A DNA stretch of 64,000 nucleotides. It comes from Venturia oleaginea (taxonomy: Eukaryota > Ascomycota > Dothideomycetes > Venturiales > Venturiaceae). Positions 42,218-55,517 of the stretch are shown one piece after another (position 1 is the stretch's first letter; every line of letters starts with the position of its first letter). The notes beneath the pieces are model-generated. The model was not told the origin of the DNA. It saw only the letters and a program-made list of their open reading frames with translations, and did not search any database. Location of the stretch: the NCBI GenBank assembly GCA_013176395.1, contig JABMLP010000021.1, forward strand, positions 1,054,001-1,118,000, read 5' to 3'. Position numbers and translations under genes: made by a program.

Positions 42218-43179
42218 GATTCGGCCTAGGCCAAAAATGATTAACAACACCAGTCATGAAAACACCTTCATGACTCGAACAGGAAATCCTCGTAGGGCGT
42301 CGGCATGTGTTATTATGTGGAAATACTCGACCTTGTATGGTCATGGAAGAATTATTGCATTGAATCATTCATTTTGACTACCAAGTGAAGACAGCCGCGG
42401 TTTAATTACCTATCAGAGGCAAAACTTTCATTCCTCTCGCCTGACCTCAAGACTTTCTCCAACAGAGCGTATGTTCAACAACCATACTAATGATGTTCAA
42501 TGCCTCCGCCGTGTTCTTTCAGTCTTATTAGGCGTTGACTGGCACTTTCGATTCCTTTGGAAGATTCCCAGACGTGAAAGCTCTTGGCTTAGAGGTGATA
42601 ATTGTATTCAGATAGCGCTCAGAACAACCCCACAAAGAACATCAAACGAGTTCGCTTCCTTGAACACCTCGGTACTTGTTGAATATGGTGTCGTTGCGCA
42701 AACTGTTGGTATTGATTTCTAGGTCAGAACGAATCACACATGGTTTGGATTGACAAATTAGCAAGGATGATAAACTCACGGCAGCTGCGATCCAAACCTA
42801 AATTTGCTCTATCCGCCTGGTTCTATCAGGTATCCTGACAATGATCAAAACATGGAAACAGAAGGATTTCATACTTCAAATTGTCTCAGGCAGACACAAT
42901 AATGAGCACGGTACGACTTACCAGTTTTAGCTCTTTGAGTTCCCTCCAACAATACGAATTCTAGATATGATCCCAAGATCTCAGTAGTAATATGCCAATT
43001 TGGGGTTGAGAAGGGACATTGACGAACATTTCAGGCCATTTCCAATAACAATGCATCACAACGTAAAATTAAGCTCTTCTACCCGCTCCTCTAGCTTATT
43101 GATTTCTTCTCTGAGTCCCTGATTCTCACCTCCCACGGACAATCACGAATCTCATCCCCAAACATCCTACCTCAGCATC
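42218..43179. other. Intergenic, no supported gene
   Basis: Short frames only. Composition is mixed, with no match I can name. Confidence 0.45.
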
Positions 43180-44534
43180 TCATCCTCCGTCCTCCCCTAC
43201 CTCTGACACCTGGTCACCTCTCTTCTCAGGCAACCCGAAGCAAATACTAACATAATCCTTCTTCGGCCTCAACGTGAATTTGTCCCACGGCGAACACACA
43301 CTATGAAGCTCCACCCCCAATTCCTTCAAAGTCCCCAACATAGCCCTCCATCCTTCTCAGTCCACGCCTCAATCTCATAAACAGTATCAGGTATAAACTC
43401 GAGAAATTCACCAGTCCGTCGATTTACAAATGACCAGAGATCCGGGCTTTGTTCGTCGCATTGGGCATTTACCATACGTCCCATGTTATTGTATTGACTG
43501 CATTGTAGGGATTTTCCATCGAGACTTGTACCTAGAATGTTGCTGAGAATAGGAGGAAATGCTTATGCGCTTGAATCGAAAAGGTTCATCTCCTTCCTCA
43601 ATTTCCCCACATCGTTTTTGAGCTTCTTCGTTATACACCTGTCCATTGTCAGTCTCATCAAGCAGTCGAATCCATCGTTACCCAATCGAAGAAACCATTA
43701 TACCAACACCCTCCCAATCATTCCACCCCACCTTCAACCTCTCTTCGCATGAACCCCCACCCTCTCAAAATAATCCATCCCCGCCTCCCCAATAAATCTC
43801 TCCTCATCAATCACAGGCCCATATTTCTGAACCCGCACATAAGCATCCTTATCCGGCCTCCCAACAACCCCCCTCAAAACATCCCTCATAACCAATAAAC
43901 TCGTATTCCGACTCGGGAAATAATCCTGCACAATCTCTCCCAAAAGTGTATGCACCTCCTTAACATCTTCAATTCTATCAATATGCATGGTTGTTTTGGG
44001 AAAGCCGACGACTTCGTCATTGGAATTGCAATTATATAGGGATTGGAGTTTTGCCGTGTCGTCGATGAGTGCTACATTGTAACTGCGCGCGTCGTCGTTT
44101 CTTTTCCTGTTTTGTAGAAAGTGGTGAGTGGGGAGATTATTTTTGTGCGAAGGAGGGGATACATACGCCGCCCTTTGGATCAAAGTAAGTTTCTTGATTT
44201 GTTCCTTGAACTCCATTTCCTGATTTTTGAGCCGCAGGTTCTTCTGCTCTAGCTTCTGATTCTCGGTTCTCAGTTGGTTCCAGCTCGCAATCAAGCGATT
44301 AGCAGTGCCTTCAACCTGGTCCTTTGGCGGATCTTCACTGAAACTAGGAACGGGCTGAGAACCAGCCTTTTTAGTCCTGGAAGATTTTTTGTTGGGGTTG
44401 GGAAGGTCTTGGGCAGCACCACGCTTGCGAGTCGAAGATGTTTTCTCCCTGATTTGAGAAGCAGGTACCGTTGGCTCGGTAGTGCTCGGTCTGGCTGGTC
44501 GAGGCTGATTGGGAGTCACATAGGGTCTCGCCAT
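43180..44534 (-). pseudogene. Coiled-coil protein gene, decayed at the 3' end
   Basis: Starts MARPYVTPNQPRPARPSTTE at 44,534. A Pro/Ser/Lys-rich N-terminus is followed by a coiled coil (WNQLRTENQKLEQKNLRLKN), a 60-bp intron (GTATGT...ACAG, near 44,115-44,175) and a second exon (NVALIDDTAKLQSLY, EVHTLLGEIVQDYFPSRNTS, YFERVGVHAKRG). A further exon after an acceptor near 43,653 reads ITKKLKNDVGKLRKEMNLFD, TAA, FPPILSNILGTSLDGKSLQC, DLWSFVNRRTGEFLEFIPDT, then shifts frame into LKELGVELHSVCSPWDKFTL and ends at 43,180. The TAA is one C-to-T change from CAA. Exons 1-2 alone could give a shortened protein. Family unknown. Confidence 0.55.
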
Positions 44535-45050
44535 GATTATCGTGCGGAAATGGAGCGGTGCTTCAATCTAGGGTGAGCGAAGTTCGAAAGATGGAGGGGA
44601 CAGTCTTGACTTTCGTTCCTATAAGCAGGCAGACTTCATAAGAAGGATAAAGATGCAAGCAGAGCGCTATGCAGTATTAGCAATTTGCATTCTTTGTTTC
44701 TGTAGTCTTGCTGTTTGCCGCCTCCCTTTCAGCCTGGCCTCGCATTCCACGCGAGCGCGCATGAAACGATGCGGAATTAGACAGAGAATCTTGATCTCGT
44801 CTTCGAAGACGGAGACGCAGATCCTGCAGCTTATAGTATTTCCAAAGACCGTCTAGATCCAATCCTTACAAACTTCTCATCCCGTCAAACACTTCTCGAA
44901 CACCCCATCATACCTCTCGCATCCACGCGCTCAAATAATCTCGACTATCCAAGCATCAGCAATCAAATATACAACCCTCAAAGAATAGGACACCAACTCA
45001 CAGTGTCCTCCGGCTTGCCGAATACGCCGATCAATCTCAGCCACCGCAGA
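44535..45050. other. Intergenic, nothing supported
   Basis: Upstream region of the 44.5-kb locus on the left and downstream region of the next remnant on the right. No feature recognised. Confidence 0.4.
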
Positions 45051-45590
45051 TTACAGCGCCTGCTCAGATCTAATCATCATCTTCACCAAATCGTCCGATT
45101 CCTTCAAAAACTCCCTGTGCAAAGCCGCCATCTTCTCTAACCTCTTCTGAAGCACATCCCTTCTCTCCCGAAGCTCTTTCAAAGCAGCAATCTTCTTCGA
45201 CCTCTTCTGAAGCACAAGCCTTCTCTCCTGTCATTTCCTCAGCTGCTCTCGTTCTATCTCCAGATCAATCATCCTGCGAGCCACCATCACCGCGCCTTTT
45301 TCATCATCGCCCGTCGACAATTCAATCACAGCTTCGCTTGCGCTATGTCTATTATCGGCTCCATCTACAATATTGGCCACAGCGTTGAGCTCGAGCTTAA
45401 CTTGGCTATAGCGGCGTTTATAGTCCACAAAGGGTACAGTCGTCTTGGCCTGATCGTTTCGAACGAAGAGTGTGAGGTATTCTGTGAAGCATCAACGCCA
45501 GCTTCTTGGTTGTGGTCAAGTGATGCGGTTGAGATGGGTTTGTGTGGCGAGATTGTCATTCCGCCGTGGCGAACTTCCGACGACATTGGG
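45051..45590 (-). pseudogene. Coiled-coil protein remnant
   Basis: Minus-strand frame LTLFVRNDQAKTTVPFVDYK, NAVANIVDGADNRHSASEAV, MIDLEIEREQLRK, then TGA, then QERRLVLQKRSKKIAALKEL, RRDVLQKRLEKMAALHREFL, SDDLVKMMIRSEQAL and TAA at 45,051. The inner TGA is one C-to-T change from CGA. The Lys/Arg/Glu/Leu heptads suggest a long coiled coil. An upstream exon in another frame (HGGMTISPHKPISTA) may belong to it. Confidence 0.5.
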
Positions 45591-45859
45591 TGAGAGTGCA
45601 GTGGAGTGGACGAACCAGACTGAAGGTATCAAGTGGGCTTAGAACTTCTTAAGAGAGAAGGGAATGACCCTGGTATTTAGCTGATGAGCTTCGCCCGAGC
45701 AAAGCGTTTGCAAGAAGCAGTCAGGCTCTTGGTATGATCTCTATATTGATGTGAAACAGAACACATACGACGGGCGGGAAGTTGGCACGTTTGTCTTCTG
45801 CCCCTATATGGTAGGATTGATCGGGACTGGGCCGAAATCTAAATAACTTGACTTCTTCG

Positions 45860-46757
45860 CTACGTCTTCCTAGTCGCTTCAATTAGCTCTCCTCTCTTAG
45901 GACAAACAAACCTTATCCCATCGCCACGAATCCCACAGCCTTCGCCGACGTTGTCTCGCCCAGTGCCAAATTCAAACGCTTGGTGCGGATATATTGTGTC
46001 TCTTGATTTTGTAGCAGGGCAGCTAACCGCAATATCGGTGAGCTCAAGATACATAACCAAACGGGAATAGACGAAATCCAACATCGTCCTAGATTCCGCT
46101 ATAGCTGCTTCCTGTTCACATCAAGATTAGAGCAGCATATCTCTCACACCCGCAACATCGGTAAGCTTTCAATTCAATTTTCTTTCCACGCACACTTCAC
46201 AATTCCTCGTACCTCTTCCAGCATTACCTCTCTCGCTCGGTGCAGCAGGGTAACCAGGGGCGCTCAAAGCAAATACAGACAGGAACAGGCAGAAGCCAAC
46301 GCCGTCCCAAATGTGCGCTATAGTGTCTTCCTGTTCACCACAATTAGCGCAAAATGTCTCTCACATCGTGAAAAAAATAAAAAAATGAAGAAATGAAAGA
46401 CACTTACCCCCTCTCCACAATCCCTAGAACTTCATCTAGCATTTCCTGCCCCCGTCTCCCCTCCCAACCAACCCCTCTCCTCCTTTCCCATTGAGCCCTC
46501 CTCATCTCTCTGGCCAAATGTTCCTCTAACAACCTTACAATCTCTCTCCTTCTCCTCCGCTCCATTTCGAGCACTAGCTCTTTCCTCCTCATCTCCCTTG
46601 CCAGCAGTAACTCCTTCCGTAACTCCTGTTCGAATAGTTTGAGTTCTTTGATCTTGTTTGGTGTCACGGGTTGAACCTTGGAGACTCGGCAAGGAGCGAG
46701 GTTTGTGGAACAAATGGCTGCTTGGAAAGAGGTGTTTGTCATCATGAATTGAGGCAA
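45860..46757 (-). pseudogene. Arg/Glu-rich coiled-coil gene, splicing unclear
   Basis: First exon from 46,757: MPQFMMTNTSFQAAICSTNL, then a strongly charged helix (EQELRKELLLAREMRRKELV) up to a GTAAGT donor near 46,403. The candidate last exon, 46,111-45,860, begins after GTGAACAG and reads AAIAESRTMLDFVYSRLVMY, ELTDIAVSCPATKSRDTIYP to a stop. A near-copy of this exon start lies at about 46,311-46,339 (GAAGACACTATAGCG against GAAGCAGCTATAGCG). No phase joins all parts without a stop. Low confidence that a protein is made. Confidence 0.35.
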
Positions 46758-47287
46758 TGCAGCGAAATGGTACTGAAAGCGTCAGCGGTGGTGAGAGTAA
46801 TCGTATTCGCTTTGAAGGTCGAGCTGATGTCTCTAATTGGGGAAGTGCACTGCTTGATATCCATTATTGAGGAACCAGTGGATGTCGCATCGTTTCCAGT
46901 ACAAACCTAAGTCCCACTGTATCATCGTCAGAGACACTCCCATCAAATTGATAAGTTATCATGCTGTATAACCCGAGTATATGATATGAAACAGTTACAC
47001 AAAAACGGTCGACACGTATCCCGTCCAAAGACCATGGACCGATATCTTTGCCCCTATTCAAACAAAGACAACGAGAACGAATAAGATACCTATCGCCCTG
47101 AACAAGCGCGCCAGAGTCGGAGATCTGGGACCGGGACTGAAGTTAGCAAAACATCAAAATTCGCTAAACACAACATGCCACATAACGTTCATCATGTCTC
47201 TTGTCGTCCATAATCTATCCCATCCCTCGATCACCAAATTTATCTCTTCCCAAATCTCTCTTCTCGAATTACCACCGAGGACGTCCT
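46758..47287. other. Intergenic, nothing supported
   Basis: Region between the coiled-coil locus and the end of the STRIP/Far11 gene; no recognised feature. Confidence 0.45.
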
Positions 47288-50200
47288 CTACCATCCCTCC
47301 AAAGGTCCTCCCAAACTCAAACTCTGCATGCCATCAATACCACCACCATCACCCCAGCCCTCATCACTCTCATCAACAAGGCTGCCTCTCATCGGCAGTC
47401 CCAATCCCGTCATCGCTTCCCAACCCCCACTCTTGTCTAGTTCCCTCCAGAAAAAGTCCTGCTCTTCCTTCAAGACACCTTTGACAGCACCCATTCCTTC
47501 AGGCCACCTCCTAAGATTGAACCAATGTGTAAGACTTCTCAACGACTGCTCCATCGGCACAGCTTGCTCAATCTCGTGATCCATATCTTGTGTGCTCAAC
47601 CAATCATCTCGTAGAGTCGGGCGACAGTGGAGGTACACGGCAGTGATGACGCGCATATTCGATTGGCGCCATTTTCGTCCACAGTACGGGACCTGATTCT
47701 TGAAGAGTTTGAGTGTGTAAAGTCTCAATTCCGGCTGCGGCACTTTGAGACTCTTCTTTAAGTGGGTGATGGATTTGTAAGTTATTAGCATTAATGCGCG
47801 GTGGGCTTTGCGCTTGCACACTTTTTGTAATATGCGGAGGAAGTTGATACTTGAGTAGAAATTTCGCCAGGAAAAATTTGTGATTGGTTCGGATGGGAGG
47901 GCGGTGGTCGGGATGCCTAGCTCATCCACAGATGGGGGTATCATAGGTTCGGGGGGTGGTTGCTTCTCTTCTTCGTCTCGCCGACGGCGTATCGGAGGTG
48001 GGGCTGCCTCGTCTTCTTCTGAGGAGGAATCGCTCACGGGTGGAGAAGGATTGTCTTCTTGAAAACCTATTCTAGAGTGAGAGCGACAATAATGGAAAAA
48101 ACTATCGGATGTCAGTAGGTCATTTGTCACGAGATAATTCATGCTTACTTGTAATCCTCATTTTCGCATTTGTAGTTGACTATCTTCTCAATCTCCTGCG
48201 TTTGGAGTAGCTTTAGAACCATGGGAATATAATTCGCGTCGACAAGAAGTTGTGTTAAGTACTCGAACTTCAAAACATCTGGCGGACACGTTCAGTATTT
48301 GTGCAAACTCTCTTAGCGCTGGGTACTTACGAGACACTTTGAACCATTTGAGCATCAATAATAGAAGACCAGTGACCGCTTTCGCAGCAATCTCCTCGCC
48401 TCTCATCTTTTCGAGCTCATCACTGCCCAGTTTCGAGACGTCGAACGGAATCTCGTTGGTGACACCGTTCGTTTCGATCTTGTTCTGCGTGCCAGTCGCA
48501 TTTTCTTGCTGAAAGTGAAAGCCACCTTGCCCGCCGGATTGCGTCGCGGTGGTTTGCGTGATCAGAGAAGTGACGTTAGCAAGAATGGTCTTCATCAAAA
48601 CCATGACAATCGATTGGAGATGTGGTAGTCCGTCCCTCTATCCAACGTCAACGAACAGGGTCAGAATTAGAGGGCGTGTACTCACATAAAACTTCTCAAC
48701 GGCCTGTAAGCGCTCAGTGACGCTGCCATCGTAATTCTTAGGCGACTCGTCTGCCTTCTTTTCCTCCTCGCTAGATTCCAGCTTCATGGGCCGAACGTCC
48801 TCGTCGTCCTCAGCTCCCGTCCAGCCACGCTCGAACTTCATGAATTCTACTCTCTCCTCCCATAGCTGCTTCAAGGCTCTAGTGGCTACCATTCTGCCCG
48901 AAAATAGCTCTGCTGCTTCGAGTATCGACATTGGGATATCAGATCCTTGCCATTTTCGACCGACGAGCACATCCTGCATCGTAGTGCTTCCTTTACCACC
49001 AATTTGGTTGCTTGATTCGTCCAATGGCGGATAGAAGAACGGGAACAGGTTGTTGGTCTGGTAATTCTGTTTCTTACCACCCTTTCCAACCTGTGGAGAG
49101 GGTGGCGGGGAAGGCGCAGGAGTTGCGATATGCACAGGTTGGTGTAAGATTGAAGTTCCATGCTGGGCTGGCTGACCAGGAATAGTATTAGAAGTGGGCT
49201 TCGATGGGTTGACTCGCAACGGTGGCAACATCGATTTTGAGTCCGGTTCCATGGGAAAGTAAGCTGGAGGAGGGTTGTAAGCTGGATATTTAGAGCTGAT
49301 TTCTTGGCGAAAACTGTGATAGTCTAGCGGTGAGGCGGTAATAATTGGACCTTTGTGCTTATTGTCATCTCTTTGGGGGTCTTGGAAGGAGTCTTTGGCT
49401 TTCTCGACTTCTTGAAGGCCTCCCAAACAGACGAGGACAGACTTCCATGTCAGAAGTAGAAGCTATGGAGATTAGTTTAATTCTGGTAGAGCAGGTGTGA
49501 GCGTTGCACCTTCGTAGAAGGACCCTTCTCGGTCTGCTCTCTCGGGTCGGTTCTTTGCAGGACTCCTCGTATACTTGGGTCCCAGCGAAGCTTGTTGATG
49601 ATGTCTCCAAGGAATATGAGTAAATTTGGTTCGAGTATCACTGTGCGCTCCGTCAGTCACATTTGTCTCCAATGTATGAGGTGTTCCACTTACTGATTTG
49701 GGCGCGTAGAGCTAGTTTTTCAGTCTCATTTTCGGTAGCACGGGCAACTTCTAGACACATGTACAGAATAGTCAGCACGCACCAGGTCTCGCGCCTCTCC
49801 GTCTCGATCTGCATGGCGTTGTTCTCCAATTTCGACGCCAAAGGTGAGCTGCCTTATTTGTCAGCATGGTCTTTTCTTTTCTTATGATTTCAAATGGACT
49901 CGACAAGTCAAAGGGAGAAGGACTCACCATTCTCGTAAACAAGCGTCCCTCGCAACATCAAAGAGAGGCTGGAGGGCCTTGATCTCAAACAGCATAAGCG
50001 TATTCGTCTTCAGCCAATCAAGCTGGATGCCAGATCTGCTATAAATCGCTTTTACAGCCTTCTCCCTCTGTTTCTCAGCAGAAATGGCCGGTTTCGAGTC
50101 GGATGTATCTGGCGAGGCTGGCGTTTGCGAGAGGCTAGAAGAAGCACTATGCGTGTAATTCCTTGACTTCATCCCAGCAGTTTCCTTCCAGCAGCCCAAA

Positions 50201-50853
50201 CAAAGATAGACCAGCGCTTCAAGTTGCTTCAATCTCTTCGCCAGATCCGTCTCTCGAAGACCCTCTATCAATTTTGACATGTATTCCCTCCTCTTTTCGA
50301 GTGGTGTTGTCCGCCATTCCAGAGATTCATCTCTATCACCTGTGAGCTCTCGACTGTTGTATGCCCTCCATTCTGCATCAAACGACAATTGTGCTCTCAA
50401 GATATTGGCCTTCTCTTCATTGGTGTACGCGAACCATTCCTCCAATTCCTCTGGCAGTGTGGCCGCATCCTGGTACGTGAAAGCATAAGGCGTAGGCTCT
50501 ATCTTGGGCATCTCAGTCACCAACCGACGCAGCTGCATAAGAGACAGGGAATCCGTTGGGTTTCCAGATAGTTCACTCATTTCGGGAGGTGCTGGGGCAG
50601 GAGGAGGTGGTTGAGAAGGCGGAGGAGCTGAGGCTTCGCGCTGTAACGGCGGTCGGCCTTCAGCTGGGGCTGAAACTGTTTGTGGGGGTTCATCGAGCAG
50701 TCGTTCTACCATTTCGCTGGTGGTCCTGGTGTTGCCTGCGCTGCTTCTGGCATCGGTCGTCTCGCTGGATGGAAGGATCATGTCCAAATCTGCGGCCAGT
50801 TGCTGTAAGCTTTGGTCTCGATTGGCTTCGTCTGCATCTGAAAAGGCGTCCAT
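47288..50853 (-). CDS. pro22: STRIPAK subunit STRIP/Far11 (PRO22 homologue)
   Basis: Striatin-interacting protein family, a scaffold of the STRIPAK phosphatase-kinase complex, which in filamentous ascomycetes controls hyphal fusion, septation and fruiting. 1,079 residues in seven exons: 50,853-49,928, 49,848-49,694, 49,640-49,510, 49,462-48,686, 48,637-48,331, 48,278-48,149, 48,101-47,288. The N1221 domain is seen in YAFTYQDAATLPEELEEWFA and LVYLCLGCWKETAGM, continuing through LRWDPSIRGVLQRTDP. The C-terminal domain (DUF3402) has VLKFEYLTQLLVDANY, NFYSSINFLRILQKVCKRKA, KSLKVPQPELRLYTLKLFK and GRKWRQSNMRVITAVYLHCR. A Pro-rich spacer and an acidic/Arg-rich linker lie between conserved parts. 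Intact; all introns 48-81 bp. Confidence 0.95.
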
Positions 50854-51549
50854 GGCAGCGAGTCTTCGATCAACTGTTGATCAGATGTCGACGCGTGGTG
50901 GGGGAGTCGCGAGGGGTGTTCGCAAATTCAACGCGACGTCATGTTGGAGACGTATTGAGAAATAATACTGGTCAAGATATTGCAATCGGTAACCGGTCTT
51001 GTCAAGCTTGAGCCACAATGTTTGTGATTGTGCAAGTAGTAGCTGGTGTGTAACGGGAGCTTGGACGATCCCGTCAATCTCGTATAGGCACTTATGAGGC
51101 CGCCTCAAAGAATATAGGGTCGGATGCATTCTAGAATTCGTTATCAAAAATTATGTTCAAACCATTCACCTGGGCTTGCAATGGTATTATTAGGTCAGGG
51201 CATTGACTTCCTACCTTCCTTGGGGGTATTTATCCCATTTTGGCATGGTTATTCACAATTAATATGTTAATCATCTTCATTATACTCATTCTCATTCCAC
51301 GTACAAGGCTACCATCACTAAGTAACATCACTACAAACGCCCCAAGTATAACATAAACATGCAAGTCCATTGTATCCTCCTGGTCTTCGTCAAGCCCGTC
51401 AAAACCATCCAAGAGACGCCATGGAAACGTGAAAGAACACTGAAGTGAGAACTGAAAGCCATCAATTGAAGCTGCTTGTTGCCCCGACCGACCGTCGTGG
51501 CCAGAGTATATAGTTGCCCCGTGATAGCCTGGCAAAGACGCAGAATAAG
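50854..51549. other. Region between STRIP start and Rab11 stop, no gene seen
   Basis: Holds the pro22 promoter and the Rab11 3' UTR. No other feature recognised. Confidence 0.5.
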
Positions 51550-52416
<867 letters not shown>

Positions 52417-53264
52417 GTTGTAGGCAGCACTGTATGCGAAGGGCGGTGGGTGTTTTGTAGATGTGTCGTGTCGATCTTTCGATAGCAGAAGGGGACGATG
52501 GTCGTGAGAAGTGTGAGCACAATATTGAGAGTATCTATGGGCGATAACTCGGTGCGGTTGGTTATGCGAAGCGAATCGTTGGGGTTTGGATACAAACAGA
52601 CAGATGTGAGCATGCTTGTCTGGGGCCTCATCATAGCGATCACGTGTCGAATCCATCCTATTCTGGTCACTCAATTGGCGGCACAGTGGCTTCATCTATT
52701 TAGTGCCCCTGGCCTCAAGCAATCACGATATCACCATCTCATTTAGACTCCATCTACTCCAGATCGATGTCGATAAACTCCTGGCGAGTTCGACAAATGA
52801 TTTTGCCAGAAAATTATCGATATCCATCTCAAGTTGCAGATGATGACTTCAACTTCGCTACTCCTCCAGGGGGGCAACGAATTGATAAAGCCCCTATGCC
52901 GGGGAAATTTCAATGATTCCCAAATCGATGTGGCTCGAAAATCTGGCGCTCTCTAGCTTAACACCCCGGCCAGCTGAACTTTTCCTTCCTTAAGCTCCAA
53001 CTCCATCACCATGTTCTTAGCAATCTCTTTCTGGAATTTGCGAGAAATTCAGCAACGTCAATCCTAAATTAGACATTACACAGCCTTGCTAGGTATTTAC
53101 TGGGTACAAGAATGGCAGGATCGCTAAATTTCGGCGCTCAGAATAGAGAAATGACCAAAAACAGGCGAAGAGACAACGGTATCTTGATTGTCATTATGTT
53201 CTAAGATAGATTGTACTTCAGAATCCCGCTGAAGATACACTAATGTATGACCGAGATTTGGCTT
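52417..53264. other. Rab11 upstream region, one hairpin element
   Basis: Contains the Rab11 promoter and 5' UTR and hairpin copy 5 about 350 bp from the start codon. No gene recognised in the rest. Confidence 0.5.
52762..52829. mobile_element. Hairpin element, copy 5
   Basis: GATCGATGTCGATAAACTCC plus TGGCGA on the left pairs with TTTGCCAGAAAATTATCGAT plus ATCCATC on the right, with about 13 nt of loop. It lies upstream of the Rab11 gene and shares both stem parts with copies 1-4. Confidence 0.78.
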
Positions 53265-54374
53265 TCACTTCACCTTTGCGTTGAAATCCACCAAAGCGTG
53301 TGAGCTCTTTGTGAGGGGAAACAGTTGCACGTAGAAGCCATATGCTCCCACGAATAAGAGAGGGTAGTAGATAACGGTCCATACAAGGCTCATATCTCTT
53401 CCCTTGATTCCAGTCGAAGTACTACTCTCTCCCCCTGTCCGCTCGTCACTCTTTTTTGCGCCTGGGGCTGTCTTTGATGGCGCGCTCTGGACACCAACTC
53501 GTCCATACAGTCGTGGCAACCCTTGCCAATTGCAGAAGCTGTGGGCCACAATGGCGGCATAGACCGACCCGGTGCGAAGGAACACGAATGCAGCGAAGAA
53601 GCCGAACAGACTAGTGTATGTGAATTGGAAGATTGTTCTTGCCACCGCAGGCAGAACGGGAACCTCTGGATGGGTGAGCTTGAATTCATAGAGATGATGC
53701 ATGTGAGCGATGCCAAAATATAGTGGGGTAAGGAAGACGATGTTCTTCGGCGTGTTTTTGGCCAGGAGATGTAGCGGAATGAGGAGTGATCGAAAGACGA
53801 GTTCCTCAGTCACCGGTCCAGCTACGAGATTCCTCCAGCCTGTCCATGACGATAGAGTCTCGACCAAATATCTCCCTCGTATCCAGTCCTTCCAGGAGCC
53901 TTCCACGATGCCGGCCTCGAAAAGAGGGCCGATGAAGAGGATTGCGCATAGGAGAAGTGTCCTGAGGCTGTCTAATGGATCGATGGGCCACCAACCAAGC
54001 AGCCGCAGGGTCTCGTGGGCGTTTGTCTTTCCATATTGTACGATGATGAAGATAGCGATGCCAGCATTCACGATGCATGCGGAGGTGACGGCGCGAATCC
54101 TAGCGCGAATGACAGAAGGGGCGTCTCGTGAGAGAATGGGAGAGGGGCGTGTTGTTTTGCTGAGGTAGAATGGCAGGACGTAGAGGACAATGAAGGCTAC
54201 CTGCGACAGTTTCAGCAATCATGCATGCAATGTTGAGGTCCAGTGGTATATGGCGGGCGCGAATGGTGTATAGGTGACAAGGAAGAGACGCAGACTACGC
54301 GCCTGGGCAGGAAGACGTACGCTGAGGAGGGCGGCCACGGATGGCTTGATAGCTGGGGCCTTGTCGACTGTCAT
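53265..54374 (-). CDS. rce1: CAAX prenyl protease 2 (RCE1)
   Basis: Endoplasmic-reticulum membrane endopeptidase that removes the last three residues of prenylated CAAX proteins such as Ras and Rho. 329 residues: exon 1, 54,374-54,321 (MTVDKAPAIKPSVAALLS), 120-bp intron, exon 2, 54,200-53,265. Active-site motifs of the CPBP/ABI family: EE-x-x-x-R in GPVTEELVFRSLLIPLHLL, His in LYFGIAHMHHLYEF, and HSFCNWQGLPRLYG. TTRPSPILSRDAPSVIRARI is typical for fungal RCE1. Several membrane helices. An upstream ATG at about 54,590 (MAPIGLLDRVKNFYRDR, followed by GTGAGT) could be an alternative first exon. Confidence 0.94.
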
Positions 54375-55517
54375 GGTTGCACACGATTAGCCTTCGTCGC
54401 TCGTCGCTCGTCGCGCAATAGGAAGTCAGAAATGGTGGTGCAATGGCATTCGAGTGGTATGAATGCACCAACAGCTGAGATGGTGGAGTCGCGGTTATCC
54501 CAGGGCCGTCGTTCTCAGCCAGTGGAGCTACTCACCAGTGCGGTCCCGATAGAAGTTCTTGACACGATCCAGGAGTCCAATCGGAGCCATGGCTGGCAGC
54601 GCAGCAGCGAGTTATAAAGGAGGTGGTCGAGATGGTCCTGATGGAGGTCCATTGCAAGACTGCGCCAAGTCCCTCACAGAACGAGCCATCACAGAGCGAG
54701 TCCATCACAGAGGCAGTTTCCAAGTTGAGCGACACTACAGATCACGCTTCCCCGATATCGATATCCAATATTTCCTACATCCGGTACTGTCTCTCTCTGT
54801 CCTTTCACCCACCGTGCCCCAAATCTCCTCCTGCACCATTCCAATATTCGCATCGTTTGCTCACATGGGCGCGCAGGCAGGCGAGGCAGTCTACAGGGCG
54901 CATTCCGAACGAGGGAACTACGGTCAGAGCCGCGAGACGCCAGAGCTAAAATCTAATCTCCTTCGTCGCGCTACCAAGTCCGGCTCATTGGTTGGTCGTC
55001 ATAAAAGTCGCTTCGTGTCCTGGACGCGTCTCTCCATTCATACTCGTAAAAAGGCTTCCCGTCCCGCCTGCTGGGTTTCGACTTTCTCATTCCTGGGTGC
55101 GTCGCTAGGTCTGATTGCGTGGGTTCGATTCTTGTTCCTCAAGATCCGGCGGGAGTATACCAGCTGCAGGACCTGCATATGCATGCTATATCATCGCATC
55201 GCTATACGTACAACGCATCTTCCTCCACCAGCTGTCCCGCTGCCAAAATCCACCAATCCTCCTGAAGAATCACCACTTCCCCAGGACTCGAGGCCTCCTC
55301 CTCGTCAACCACCGGCCTCCTGCGCGACCGCTTTACCTTCATTCTTTGCCTTGCTTCGTCTTCGCTCTTTTGACGCCAGCTGTAATCTTGTTCGCACCCC
55401 TTCGTTATAATTCCACCTTCTTGTCGCTCTTTGAACTCCTATTTTGTATATTTTAATGGCTTAAGCTCTTCTCCAGACACCTGCGCCCGACTGTGCGAAT
55501 ATCGCCCTCTCATAATA
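54375..55517. promoter_or_regulatory. Upstream region between divergent rce1 and serine-rich gene
   Basis: 1.1 kb carrying both promoters. A pyrimidine-rich stretch at about 55,230-55,480 fits a fungal promoter/5' UTR. One long plus-strand frame (54,559-55,410) has no recognisable protein features and is probably chance. Confidence 0.5.

Noticed and set aside
47880..48062. Plus-strand Gly/Ser-rich small protein
   Set aside because: It is opposite the acidic/Arg-rich linker of the STRIP/Far11 protein.
54559..55410. 283-residue plus-strand frame
   Set aside because: It overlaps the rce1 upstream region, has no domain or signal and changes character along its length; most likely a chance frame in a GC-rich promoter.
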